From positions 1,550,001 to 1,614,000 of the forward strand of contig NZ_CP053085.1 in assembly GCF_013004105.1 (NCBI RefSeq): a stretch of DNA of 64,000 nt, written 5' to 3'. The position numbers were made by a program, and so were the translations under genes. The DNA comes from Gemmatimonas groenlandica (GTDB lineage: Bacteria > Gemmatimonadota > Gemmatimonadetes > Gemmatimonadales > Gemmatimonadaceae). A model generated the notes under the pieces. That model ran no database searches. It saw nothing but the letters and a program-made list of their open reading frames with translations, and was not told the origin of the DNA. The stretch's first letter is position 1. Each line of letters opens with the position of its first letter. Below are positions 52,331 to 60,441 of this stretch, piece after piece.

Positions 52331-52903
52331 AATCTCACTGAGCAATAGAACGAAACCGCGCCCCCTCGATTCTCCCTGTACTGGCAGTGAAAATCTCAAA
52401 GACGCGGTTTCAATTGTCGGGTAATCACATTATCGGATCACTCCAGTAAGTGACGACCCGACATCTCATATATATCACGCACCATCGCCAAACGATCACA
52501 CGTTGCGGGATCGACTGGTGAGATCTCTTCATTGCAGTATCGGCGATTTTGTACGGTCCTGTCAACTGCCGACCAGCCCAGCGCACACCATAATGACGGC
52601 GCTGTAGTCTCAGATGCTCGCGCTAAATATTCGGTTCTGCATATCGGCCTTATGCATATCCCGCTTATGCGTATCCCGCTTATGCATATCCCGCTTATGC
52701 GTATCCCGCTTATGCATATCCCGCTTATGCATATCCACAAGCGTGTGTTTAAACGGACGAGCTATGTCGCATAGTCGGCCTGATTAAACAGTGCCGATCT
52801 GTTTGGAGAAAACAGCAGGGTACAATCGTCGATCTACATAGGCGGTGAACTCTACGAACGGGCAATCAAACGCAGAACGACTGCGTTTATACCCTCCGTG
52901 ATT
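52331..52903. other. Candidate replication origin region
   Basis: There is no convincing gene in this 573-base gap. It holds the 15-bp iterons (52634-52738), AT-rich DNA on their left, and a 14-bp block at 52743-52756 that is the inverse of 41422-41435. An ORF at 52438-52740 is built partly from the iterons (ISGICISGIRISG repeats) and is rejected as a gene. Position upstream of the replication gene is classic for an iteron origin. Confidence 0.5.
52634..52738. repeat. Seven 15-bp iterons
   Basis: The unit CTTATGCATATCCCG at 52649-52663 is followed by five more, ending 52738. Two copies (52664 and 52694) carry GCGTATC instead of GCATATC, and the last ends CCAC. A degenerate copy (TTCTGCATATCGGC) precedes them at 52634. 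All have the same orientation and exact 15-bp period, short of 1.5 helix turns. Confidence 0.9.
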
Positions 52904-54160
52904 TCAAAGCGCTGCCGACTGTAAAAGCATTTTGCGGGCGTGCTGTAGGTCCTTCGTGAGTGCTGCTATAGACTCTTCCAGTCGGGCTACTTCACCATCC
53001 CAATCGGTAATATTGATTCCCTCGGTGATGAACCAAGCCCGCATCTTCTCGTTCGCGTCATCCAAGTCCCGTTGCCAGTCTCGCTTATGCGGCCCGTTCG
53101 TCTTGTAATTCACTGACGTGGACCGTGTGTGACCGGCGAATAGGATGCTTGCGCGTGAGGATATGCCAGCCCACTCCCACCACTTTTGAGTCGATGCTCG
53201 TAGGTCGTATATCTCGTAGTCCTCTTCACCGCACGCCAGTTTGAACGCCTTCGCAATTGTGCTTAGGGAGTAATACTTCTGGGTTCCTGCCTTTTCTGGT
53301 GTCACTCGGCCCATTTTGGCGGTACGCTTACAGAGGACATTCGGAGCTGGCCCGACGCCGTCCAAACGTGGAATAAACCGTTTTGCGCGAGGGTTCTTGC
53401 CTTTTAGGACTCGGATTGCATCGTCGTGCCATTCGTAAACAACGGGCGTATGCATATCGAGTTGGGCGTATTCCTTCGGTCGCATTGCAGTGCACGCCAA
53501 GTTCCACACGTGTTGAGAAAAATGGCCGTTACCCTGCTCTCGCATTTTGGCCATGATCGCCTGCACTTCTTTCGGGTCGAGTGTCCGCCGCTCTCGCTTG
53601 CGCTCAGCATCCATATTCGGTGCTGCCTGTAGCTTGCTGAGGAGCCATTCATCGCCCGCGCTTCTGGCGAAGCTTCGACACATCGTCCTAGCCCGACGAA
53701 ATACCAGATTCATTTGTCGCTTTTCGCATTCGATCAAATATCGATTTAGCACGTCGGGGAGCGCGTAGACGGTGGCCCCACTATCCGCCAGTTTCAGGAG
53801 CGCGACCACGGCCTGCCTGTACGACTCGACCGTGGTTGCTGCTAGGGGCTTTCTGTTGCGGTCTACTGGATGAGACTCTATCCAACGCTTGAGGGCGTCT
53901 GCTAGTGGCTCAGAACTACCGAGGGGACGTGAGTTTTTTGTCCCCGTAATCGCCTCATTAAAGGCCCGAACGAGACCCTGCTTGCCATGGTCACGAATCT
54001 GCCTCAGCGTCACGTCGTCTTCAGCTTTTATGCGCTCCGATACGAACGTATAGATCTGGTCGAGAACGTCCCTATCTGTGACACCGGTACGTACATCGAT
54101 GCGCCCGAAATCGATTCCCCGAACGATTCCAACACGAATACGAATGCGATCATCGATCAT
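52904..54160 (-). CDS. Tyrosine integrase of the element
   Basis: A 418-residue phage-type integrase. The catalytic domain has the first Arg in LACTAMRPKEYAQLDM, the box-II Arg in YDLRASTQKWWEWAGI, the His in LFAGHTRS and the nucleophile Tyr in TSVNYKT. The first His of the HxxR motif is Tyr here, a tolerated variant. A coiled-coil C-terminal tail (EVARLEESIAALTKDLQHAR) is unusual. I start at ATG 54160 (MIDDRIRIRVG); the longer frame overlaps the arm-type repeats. It lies 116 bases from attR, as for most tRNA-targeting integrases. Confidence 0.9.
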   Translation of the reverse strand: MIDDRIRIRVGIVRGIDFGRIDVRTGVTDRDVLDQIYTFVSERIKAEDDVTLRQIRDHGKQGLVRAFNEAITGTKNSRPLGSSEPLADALKRWIESHPVDRNRKPLAATTVESYRQAVVALLKLADSGATVYALPDVLNRYLIECEKRQMNLVFRRARTMCRSFARSAGDEWLLSKLQAAPNMDAERKRERRTLDPKEVQAIMAKMREQGNGHFSQHVWNLACTAMRPKEYAQLDMHTPVVYEWHDDAIRVLKGKNPRAKRFIPRLDGVGPAPNVLCKRTAKMGRVTPEKAGTQKYYSLSTIAKAFKLACGEEDYEIYDLRASTQKWWEWAGISSRASILFAGHTRSTSVNYKTNGPHKRDWQRDLDDANEKMRAWFITEGINITDWDGEVARLEESIAALTKDLQHARKMLLQSAAL

Positions 54161-54174
54161 CGAAAATCTCGCAC

Positions 54175-54198
54175 AATGGGGACAACATGGGGACAAAT
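54175..54198. repeat. Right arm-type repeat (paired TGGGGACA)
   Basis: AATGGGGACA, ACA, then TGGGGACAAAT: the same arrangement and orientation as 27565-27588. It lies 78 bp inside attR and just upstream of the integrase start, so integrase binding here could also repress its own gene. Confidence 0.6.
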
Positions 54199-54223
54199 GA
54201 GCGAACTAACGAAAAACAAAAAA

Positions 54224-54253
54224 CGCTAAGTGCTTAAACATAAGCACTTAGCG
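54224..54253 (-). terminator. Strong intrinsic terminator at the right edge, reading into the element
   Basis: CGCTAAGTGCTTA at 54224-54236 and TAAGCACTTAGCG at 54241-54253 form a perfect 13-bp stem with a 4-base loop. On the minus strand it is followed by TTTTTTGTTTTTC. It stops leftward transcription entering from the chromosomal side, between attR and the integrase gene. Confidence 0.85.
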
Positions 54254-54275
54254 CGAATCTGCTCGACGGACGAAA

Positions 54276-54321
54276 CGGTTTTCGAGACCGGTGCCTTCAA
54301 CCACTCAGCCACCTGTCCAAC
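54276..54321. repeat. attR: 46-bp direct repeat
   Basis: Identical to attL at 27405-27450. It keeps the original 5' half of tRNA-Ser(CGA) and three flanking bases; the 3' half is absent, so this is only a tRNA fragment. The chromosomal DNA to its right should hold the native tRNA promoter; no clear -35/-10 pair is seen in 54322-54400. The 212 bases from 54322 to 54533 contain no gene. Confidence 0.95.
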
Positions 54322-54533
54322 GGGAAGAATCTCACAAATCTGCTGCCAGTTCTGTGCCCTTCATCCCGGCTCGCCATACCAGCGCCAACCGGATCCCGCA
54401 GAGTCTGGATAAGTAATCGGCGAGGCGACCCGATTCAAGGGTTCTCGACCAGACGCGCCAGCTCCGCTTCGGCCGCCACGGTGCCGACGGGCGCCGCGGA
54501 TGCCAGCGGCTCGGAGCAAAAGGAGCGCGGCGA

Positions 54534-55025
54534 CTACCCGCGTCGGGCGGCGAAGAATGCTTTCAATATCGCGCCCGATTCCGCCTCCTGCACGCCACCT
54601 CGGACCTGCGGACGATGGTTGAGCTTGGGATGCCGCACGACATCCCCCACCGAGCCGCACATGCCGGCTTTCTCGTCCCAGGCACCGAACACCAGCGACC
54701 CCACACGAGCCAATACGATGGCCCCGGCGCACATCGCGCAGGGCTCGAGCGTGACCACCAGGGTGCATTCGGTGAGTCGCGCGGCGCCGAGCGTGCGGGC
54801 GGCCTCACGCAACGCCAGCAGCTCCGCATGCGACGTGGCATCACCGTCGCGCATCATGCGGTTCTGCGCGAGCGCGACGACGTCGACACCGCACAGCACG
54901 ACCGCGCCGACCGGGACTTCCCCGACCAGCGCGGCCTCTCGCGCTTCGTGCAGCGCGAGTGTCATCGCGGCATCCACCTCGGGCGCCAATGGCGGCCCGG
55001 AGGTGGCACCGACGTCGTGACTCAA
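54534..55025 (-). CDS. tadA: tRNA-specific adenosine deaminase TadA
   Basis: A protein of up to 163 residues that converts A34 to inosine in tRNA-Arg(ACG). The zinc/active-site motifs are [11 protein letters not shown] (HAE) and [10 protein letters not shown] (PCxxC). [10 protein letters not shown] and [15 protein letters not shown] are family blocks. The TTG at 55025 overlaps the clpB stop (TTGA) and keeps the N-terminal helix; GTG 54974 is another option. Translational coupling to clpB is likely. It is the first chromosomal gene after the element. Confidence 0.93.
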   Translation of the reverse strand: MSHDVGATSGPPLAPEVDAAMTLALHEAREAALVGEVPVGAVVLCGVDVVALAQNRMMRDGDATSHAELLALREAARTLGAARLTECTLVVTLEPCAMCAGAIVLARVGSLVFGAWDEKAGMCGSVGDVVRHPKLNHRPQVRGGVQEAESGAILKAFFAARRG

Positions 55026-57685
55026 CCCAGCATCTCCGCGAGCGGCGTCGGCGCCGAGAACGCGGCCTGCGCTGCGGCATCGGTGGCGTCACCGTGCGTG
55101 AAAGACAACGCGTCGGTGCCCGCTTGCACATCGGCCACGATCACATCGCCCTCCTTGAAGGTGCCCTCGAGTACGGCGAGCGCCAGTGGATTCTGCAGCA
55201 TGCGCTGAACGGCACGCTTGAGCGGTCGCGCGCCGAACACCGGGTCGTATCCCTCGTCGGCGAGCAACGTGCGCGCCGCGTCGGTGAGACGGATGGTGAG
55301 TTTGCGATCGGCCAGCAGCTTGCGCAGATGCGCCAGCTGCAAGTCGACGATGTGATCGATCTCGCCGCGACCCAGCGGGTGAAAGACGACAATGTCGTCG
55401 ATGCGATTCAGGAACTCGGGCTTGAACACACCGCGCAACGCCATGAGCACATCCTGCTCCACCGTGGCCCACGCTGTATCGCCCGCTTGCCCGCGCTCGA
55501 GAATCATCTGACTGCCGACATTCGACGTCATGATGATGACGGCGTTGCGGAAGTCGACGGTGCGTCCCTGCGAATCGGTGAGGCGTCCGTCGTCGAGCAG
55601 CTGCAGCAGGATGTTGAACACATCCGGATGCGCCTTCTCGATTTCGTCGAACAAAATCACCGAGTACGGGCGGCGACGCACTGCTTCCGTGAGCTGGCCG
55701 CCCTCTTCGTAGCCCACATAACCCGGCGGCGCACCGATGAGCCGCGCCACAGCGTGCTTCTCCATGTACTCGGACATGTCGATGCGCACCATAGCGTGTT
55801 CGTCGTCAAACAGGAATTCGGCGAGTGCCTTCGCCGTTTCCGTTTTACCCACACCAGTGGGCCCGAGGAAGATGAACGAGCCGATGGGCCGGTTGGGATC
55901 CTGCAGGCCGGCGCGAGAACGGCGCACGGCGTTCGACACGGCCTTCACCGCTTCGCGCTGTCCGACCACGCGCGTGGCGAGCACGTCTTCGAGTTTCGTG
56001 AGCCGCTCGCGCTCGCTCTCGAGCATGCGCGTGACCGGGATGCCAGTCCACCGCGCCACGACGTCGGCCACGTCATCGGCACCGACTTCTTCCTTGAGGA
56101 ACTGCGGGCGTCCGTTGTGGCTGCCGAGTTTTCCTTCGGCTACCTTCATGTCACGCTCGAGCTGCGGAATTTTGCCGTACGTGATCTCGGCGGCCTTGTT
56201 GAGGTCACCGACGCGCGTGGCCTGCTCCGCTTCGAACTTCGCCGTCTCGATTTCCTGCTTGATGCGACCGACGGCGCCGAGGGTTTCCTTCTCCTGCTGC
56301 CACTGGGCGCGCATGCCGGTGGTTTTTTCTTTGAGATCGGCGAGTTCGCCTTCAAGGCTGCCGCGACGCTCGACCGATGCCGCGTCAGTTTCCTTGCGCA
56401 GGGCCTGGCGCTCGATCTCCAGCTGCACGATGCGCCGATCGACTTCGTCGATCTCCTGCGGTACCGAGTCGATTTCGATGCGCAGCCGCGACGACGCCTC
56501 GTCGATCAGGTCGATCGCCTTGTCCGGCAGGAACCGATCGCCGATGTAGCGATTGGAGAGTGTCGCCGCCGCCACAACCGCGCCGTCGGTAATGCGCACA
56601 CCGTGGTGCGCTTCGTAGCGCTCTTTGAGTCCGCGCAGAATGGCGATCGTGCTTTCCACGCTGGGCTCACCAACAAACACCGGCTGGAAGCGACGTTCGA
56701 GCGCGGCGTCCTTCTCGACGTGTAAGCGATACTCGTCGAGCGTGGTGGCACCGACCACGCGCAGCTCACCGCGCGCGAGCATGGGCTTGAGCATGTTGCC
56801 CGCGTCCATGCTGCCTTCCGCCTTGCCGGCACCAACGAGCGTGTGCAGCTCGTCGATGAACACCACGTACAACCCTTCGGCGGCCGTGATCTCCTTCATC
56901 ACGGCCTTGAGACGCTCCTCGAATTCGCCGCGGAACTTGGCACCGGCGATGAGTGCACCCAGGTCGAGCGACACGAGCTTCTTGTTGCGGAGCCCCTCGG
57001 GTACGTCGCCGCTGATGATGCGCTGAGCGAGACCTTCGGCGATGGCCGTCTTGCCCACGCCCGGCTCGCCTATGAGCACGGGATTGTTCTTCGTGCGGCG
57101 CGACAGCACCTGAATGACGCGACGAATTTCTTCGTCGCGCCCAATGACAGGATCGAGCTTGCCCTTGCGCGCGGCTTCGGTGAGATCACGCGTGAACTTC
57201 TCGATCGCCTGGTACTGCCCCTCGGGGGATTGGTCGGTGACCTTGTGCGACCCGCGCACCAGCTTGAGCGCGTCGAGCAGCGCTTTGCGATGCGCGCCGA
57301 CGGTGGTGAGCACGCGCGTGCTGTCGGTGCCCTTGGCGTCAGAAAGCGCCAGCAGCAGGTGTTCGGTGGAGACGTATTCGTCGCCGAGTGCTTTGGCTTC
57401 TTTCTCGGCGGCGTCGACGACCTGCGTGAGTTCGCGACTGAAGGTCGGCTGCGCGTCGCTCTGCTTGGCGTACCGCGCGGCTTCCTGTTCAGCGGCAGCG
57501 CGCACGCTGGCGACGTTGGCTCCGACGCGCTGCAGCACCGGGACCACGATGCCCTCGTCCTGGGCCAGCAACGCCAGCAGGAGGTGCAGATCGTAGACGA
57601 GCGGATTGCCGGCCTTGCGCGCGAGCGCGACGGCTTCGTTGAGCGCCTCAGCGCTCTTCACGGTCAGACGGTCAGGATTGATCAT
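55022..57685 (-). CDS. clpB: ATP-dependent disaggregase ClpB
   Basis: An 887-residue Hsp104/ClpB chaperone that rescues aggregated proteins with DnaK. The N domain has two Clp repeats ([20 protein letters not shown]). NBD1 shows [19 protein letters not shown]. The coiled-coil middle domain runs about residues 400-530 ([20 protein letters not shown]). NBD2 shows [30 protein letters not shown] and [13 protein letters not shown]. The C terminus has [22 protein letters not shown] 57685 was chosen; a TTG at 57703 is possible. No CIRCE element or heat-shock promoter is evident upstream. Confidence 0.97.
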   Translation of the reverse strand: MINPDRLTVKSAEALNEAVALARKAGNPLVYDLHLLLALLAQDEGIVVPVLQRVGANVASVRAAAEQEAARYAKQSDAQPTFSRELTQVVDAAEKEAKALGDEYVSTEHLLLALSDAKGTDSTRVLTTVGAHRKALLDALKLVRGSHKVTDQSPEGQYQAIEKFTRDLTEAARKGKLDPVIGRDEEIRRVIQVLSRRTKNNPVLIGEPGVGKTAIAEGLAQRIISGDVPEGLRNKKLVSLDLGALIAGAKFRGEFEERLKAVMKEITAAEGLYVVFIDELHTLVGAGKAEGSMDAGNMLKPMLARGELRVVGATTLDEYRLHVEKDAALERRFQPVFVGEPSVESTIAILRGLKERYEAHHGVRITDGAVVAAATLSNRYIGDRFLPDKAIDLIDEASSRLRIEIDSVPQEIDEVDRRIVQLEIERQALRKETDAASVERRGSLEGELADLKEKTTGMRAQWQQEKETLGAVGRIKQEIETAKFEAEQATRVGDLNKAAEITYGKIPQLERDMKVAEGKLGSHNGRPQFLKEEVGADDVADVVARWTGIPVTRMLESERERLTKLEDVLATRVVGQREAVKAVSNAVRRSRAGLQDPNRPIGSFIFLGPTGVGKTETAKALAEFLFDDEHAMVRIDMSEYMEKHAVARLIGAPPGYVGYEEGGQLTEAVRRRPYSVILFDEIEKAHPDVFNILLQLLDDGRLTDSQGRTVDFRNAVIIMTSNVGSQMILERGQAGDTAWATVEQDVLMALRGVFKPEFLNRIDDIVVFHPLGRGEIDHIVDLQLAHLRKLLADRKLTIRLTDAARTLLADEGYDPVFGARPLKRAVQRMLQNPLALAVLEGTFKEGDVIVADVQAGTDALSFTHGDATDAAAQAAFSAPTPLAEMLG

Positions 57686-57881
57686 GGGGTTCTGTAGAGG
57701 CAATCACAGTGCCGCGCTTCTGCTGCCAATACTGCAGACCACTACCGCGAGTTTCGAGAGGGAAGCCCCTACATTGGCGAGAATCGAGGATCATGAATAC
57801 AAGACGGCGCGCCAGGTCCGTCCACCCGGCGCGCCATCGTGAGTTTTCGTTTGGGTCTCGTGGTGCTCGTTTACTCCCAGC

Positions 57882-58328
57882 TTACTTCACCACGATCATC
57901 TTTTTCACCAGCGGCACGCCATCCACTTCTAGGCGATACAGGTACACGCCCGAAGCGGCCTCCCGCCCGGTTGCTTGGACCTTGCCATCCCAATACGCGA
58001 CATAGTCGCCGCATTGGACAGACACTTTTTCCAGCGGTTGACCTCCGGCCACCCCTCCGGTTCCGCCCTGCAACACCGGCGTCGCTACAACCTGCATGAT
58101 CATGTTGTAGACCTTCAAACTGACGCGGTACTGCCGGCCAGGCTCGGTACAGTTGGGTGAATCACCCACACTGAACGGGATGCGAGTTTCAGGATTGAAC
58201 GGATTCGGATAGTTCTGTCCGAGCGTCGCTCCATTGCGGCGTTGCTTGCTATCCTGCGCGGCCGCGACTCGTGGCATGATCACGCTGAGAGCGAGCACCA
58301 GACCCAGTGCTCCCCACACACGTTTCAT
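57882..58328 (-). CDS. Secreted protein with FlgD/T9SS-type C-terminal sorting-like domain
   Basis: A 148-residue exported protein. A signal peptide (ALGLVLALSVIMPRVAAAQ) is followed almost directly by LGQNYPNPFNPETRIPFSV, the hallmark start of FlgD-Ig/type A sorting domains. The end is GVYLYRLEVDGVPLVKKMIV. Normally this domain terminates a large secreted protein; here it stands almost alone, so it may be a free-standing sorting-like module or a reduced protein. A GGCGCGCC inverted pair lies in the 178-base gap before clpB but has no T run. Confidence 0.8.
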   Translation of the reverse strand: MKRVWGALGLVLALSVIMPRVAAAQDSKQRRNGATLGQNYPNPFNPETRIPFSVGDSPNCTEPGRQYRVSLKVYNMIMQVVATPVLQGGTGGVAGGQPLEKVSVQCGDYVAYWDGKVQATGREAASGVYLYRLEVDGVPLVKKMIVVK

Positions 58329-58470
58329 GTTGCTTCTCCGACTGACGAATCAGGGTTGTGAGTCGAAGTCTCCAAGTGAAAGGTGGAAGTCGGACCTGAG
58401 TATCAGGTCTTCCTGAAGCTAGGACGCGTACACGGGGCCGTCAAGCAACATTCCCCGGCAGTCGGACGGG

Positions 58471-59220
58471 TTACCAGCGCCCCTGCTCCCATACCCCGAA
58501 CGCGCGCAACTCGCGGCTGTCGGGGAGGTGCTGAGTGACGAACTCCCTCAGAAGCCGCTGATGCGCCCGACAGTCGGCAGGCTCGACCGCGGGCTGCTCT
58601 CCCCGAATCCAGGCGGAAATGACCTCGCGAGCGGAGGCGGGCAGCCGACGACCGGATGGCGCCATTTTGGCACACAAGGGGCAGAGAACCCCGCCGGCGG
58701 CGTGACTGAAGCGGGCGTCCGCCTCCGGGGGGATCTCGGCGTGGCATTCGGCGCACCGATCGATGCTCGGCATAAAGCCGACCTCGCTCACCAGCCGCCA
58801 AAAGATGCCGAGGGTCAGGGCCACGGTATCGGCCTCTGAGGCCTCGGCGATAGCGTCCAGCCCCGCCGCGACCCCCTGATAGACCCGAGGCGCCGCCTCG
58901 TCGTGCACCACCCGCAGGACGCACTCCACGAGGGCGCTGGCGGCGGTGAACCGGCCGAGGTCGGTGGCCAGACCGGCCCGCGAACGGGTGACGTCGAAGG
59001 CGTTGAGGGCGTGCAGGTCGCGGCCTGGTTTGACCTGGATCTGCGCCTGCCCTTCCGCGAAGAGATCGACGCCACTGCCGAACCGTTTCTTCGATGAGCG
59101 GGCCCCGCGCGCGACCACCGACAGCACGCCAGCCTCACGAGTCGCCAGACGCAGGATGCGCGACGACTCGAGGTACGGCACGGCGTGCAGCACGATCGCG
59201 TCGGTGGTGATCAGGGACAT
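58471..59220 (-). CDS. recO: DNA repair protein RecO
   Basis: A 249-residue RecO with an N-terminal OB fold (TTDAIVLHAVPYLESSRIL then LSVVARGARSSKKRFGS). A C-terminal zinc finger is formed by CAECHAEI and LCPLCAKM. RecO loads RecA onto SSB-coated DNA with RecR in gap repair. Length and motifs match the family. It is flanked by unrelated secreted-protein genes and probably has its own promoter. Confidence 0.92.
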   Translation of the reverse strand: MSLITTDAIVLHAVPYLESSRILRLATREAGVLSVVARGARSSKKRFGSGVDLFAEGQAQIQVKPGRDLHALNAFDVTRSRAGLATDLGRFTAASALVECVLRVVHDEAAPRVYQGVAAGLDAIAEASEADTVALTLGIFWRLVSEVGFMPSIDRCAECHAEIPPEADARFSHAAGGVLCPLCAKMAPSGRRLPASAREVISAWIRGEQPAVEPADCRAHQRLLREFVTQHLPDSRELRAFGVWEQGRW

Positions 59221-59280
59221 GTGTGGAGCTTAGCGACTCCGCAGACGACCCGCCTACTCTGCAGACGGCGCCGACGGCAA

Positions 59281-60441
59281 CTACGGACGGATGGCCATGT
59301 CCACGCCGCCCTGATTCGCCGGCACGCGACGGACCTCGGTACCGGTCGGGCTGAACACGAGCAGCGACGTCACGGATCCCGTGCCGTTCTGGATGCAGTG
59401 CAGCCGGCCGAGGGCATCGGCCTGTCCACTGCCGCAGGTGACCGCGGTTCCGGTGGCTCCGGTGAGTACCAACCAGTCGGCCGACGCCGAGGTGACGAAG
59501 CTCAGATCGGCCGGGCGCACCTTGATGATACGGTTGGTGAACGAGGCGAGATCCTGGTACAGCGTGACGTACAGGAAGCCGTCGAGGCCGAGCTTGACGC
59601 CGGCACCGTACGTGTTGGCCGGCATCCTCTTGGCGGTGAGCACGCGCTTGCCGCGCAGATCAACCTTGGTGATGCCACCGGTGGAGATGAGCGTGTAGGG
59701 GAAGGACGCGAAGCTGGCATCACCACCGGCGCTGATGTAGGCCACGTCGCCGTCGACGAGTGCCGACGCACCGGATCCGCGCAGACCGGGCAACAGGATC
59801 GTGTCACGCGTGGTCCCGGTGTTTGGCACGCGAATGAGTCGAACGTCACCCTGCACCGCGTAGTTCACTTTGCAGTTGGCGTTGGCGTCGACGATCCAGG
59901 TGGCGTTGTCGAATTGAAACAGATCGGTCGGGCACGTGCCGACATTGCTGATGCGCGTGCTGGTGACCGTGCCGGCGCCAGCGAACGAGAGCAGCGCCAC
60001 GCTAGAGGAATCGCGCAGGGCCGCTCCGATGAGCGTCTGTCCGCCGGTTCCGCTGAGCAGGCGCGCACGCGAGGGGTTGCTGCGCGTGGGAAGCTGAATG
60101 CGACGCGTGGTGGATGTGCGCACGTCCGTGACGTACAACAAGTCACCCGCGCCACGACTGGACACGGCGAGTACGGTGTCGCGCAGCAGCGTGAAGCCAC
60201 CGGCATCGAACTCGGTGGTCGGGGCGAGCGTCAGCTTCGTACTGGCGCTGCCGGTGTCACCGAGGAACGTGAGACCGGGCTGAATGAAACCGTCGAGCAC
60301 GATGATACCGCGCGGCGGCTGCGGCGTGCTGTTGTTGATACCATCATCGCCGCAGGCGGCGATGGTCGAGAGCAGTGCTGCCGTGGTGACGGCGAACGCG
60401 CGGCTGCGAATAGACGAGCGAGAACGGACCTGCGGGATCAT
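59281..60441 (-). CDS. Beta-propeller-like lipoprotein linked to a TonB receptor
   Basis: A 386-residue lipoprotein. After a signal segment (RAFAVTTAALLSTIAAC) with lipobox STIAAC, repeated beta-sheet blades follow (GDLLYVTDVRTSTTRRIQL, GTTRDTILLPGLRGSGA, LGLDGFLYVTLYQDLASF). Similar surface propeller lipoproteins accompany TonB-dependent receptors for cobalamin or other cofactors. Its start overlaps the stop of the receptor gene (60438-60441, ATGA), so the two are made together. The ligand is not shown by the sequence. Confidence 0.78.
   Translation of the reverse strand: MIPQVRSRSSIRSRAFAVTTAALLSTIAACGDDGINNSTPQPPRGIIVLDGFIQPGLTFLGDTGSASTKLTLAPTTEFDAGGFTLLRDTVLAVSSRGAGDLLYVTDVRTSTTRRIQLPTRSNPSRARLLSGTGGQTLIGAALRDSSSVALLSFAGAGTVTSTRISNVGTCPTDLFQFDNATWIVDANANCKVNYAVQGDVRLIRVPNTGTTRDTILLPGLRGSGASALVDGDVAYISAGGDASFASFPYTLISTGGITKVDLRGKRVLTAKRMPANTYGAGVKLGLDGFLYVTLYQDLASFTNRIIKVRPADLSFVTSASADWLVLTGATGTAVTCGSGQADALGRLHCIQNGTGSVTSLLVFSPTGTEVRRVPANQGGVDMAIRP

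Larger units (their letters stand above)
27451..54321. mobile_element. 26.9 kb integrative element in tRNA-Ser(CGA)
   Basis: It is bounded by the 46-bp att repeats, has a tyrosine integrase 80-120 bases inside the right repeat, and carries direct arm-type repeats inside both ends. A polymerase-like replication gene, an excisionase-like gene and iterons lie near the right end. The cargo includes three HNH nucleases, a MazG/HNH/DUF2075 operon, a GHKL ATPase, a SIR2-like protein, a serine resolvase and several unknowns, many of defence type. The DNA is visibly less GC-rich than both flanks. No conjugation, capsid, terminase or tail genes are recognisable, so transfer would have to depend on a helper or on unknown genes. 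Confidence 0.92.

Noticed and set aside
52438-52740. 100-codon ORF across the iterons
   Set aside because: The N terminus is a repeat translation (ISGICISGIRISG); the iterons better explain the region.
27451-54321. Prophage interpretation of the island
   Set aside because: No capsid, portal, terminase, tail or lysis genes can be seen; integrase, excisionase-like and replication genes alone do not make a phage.
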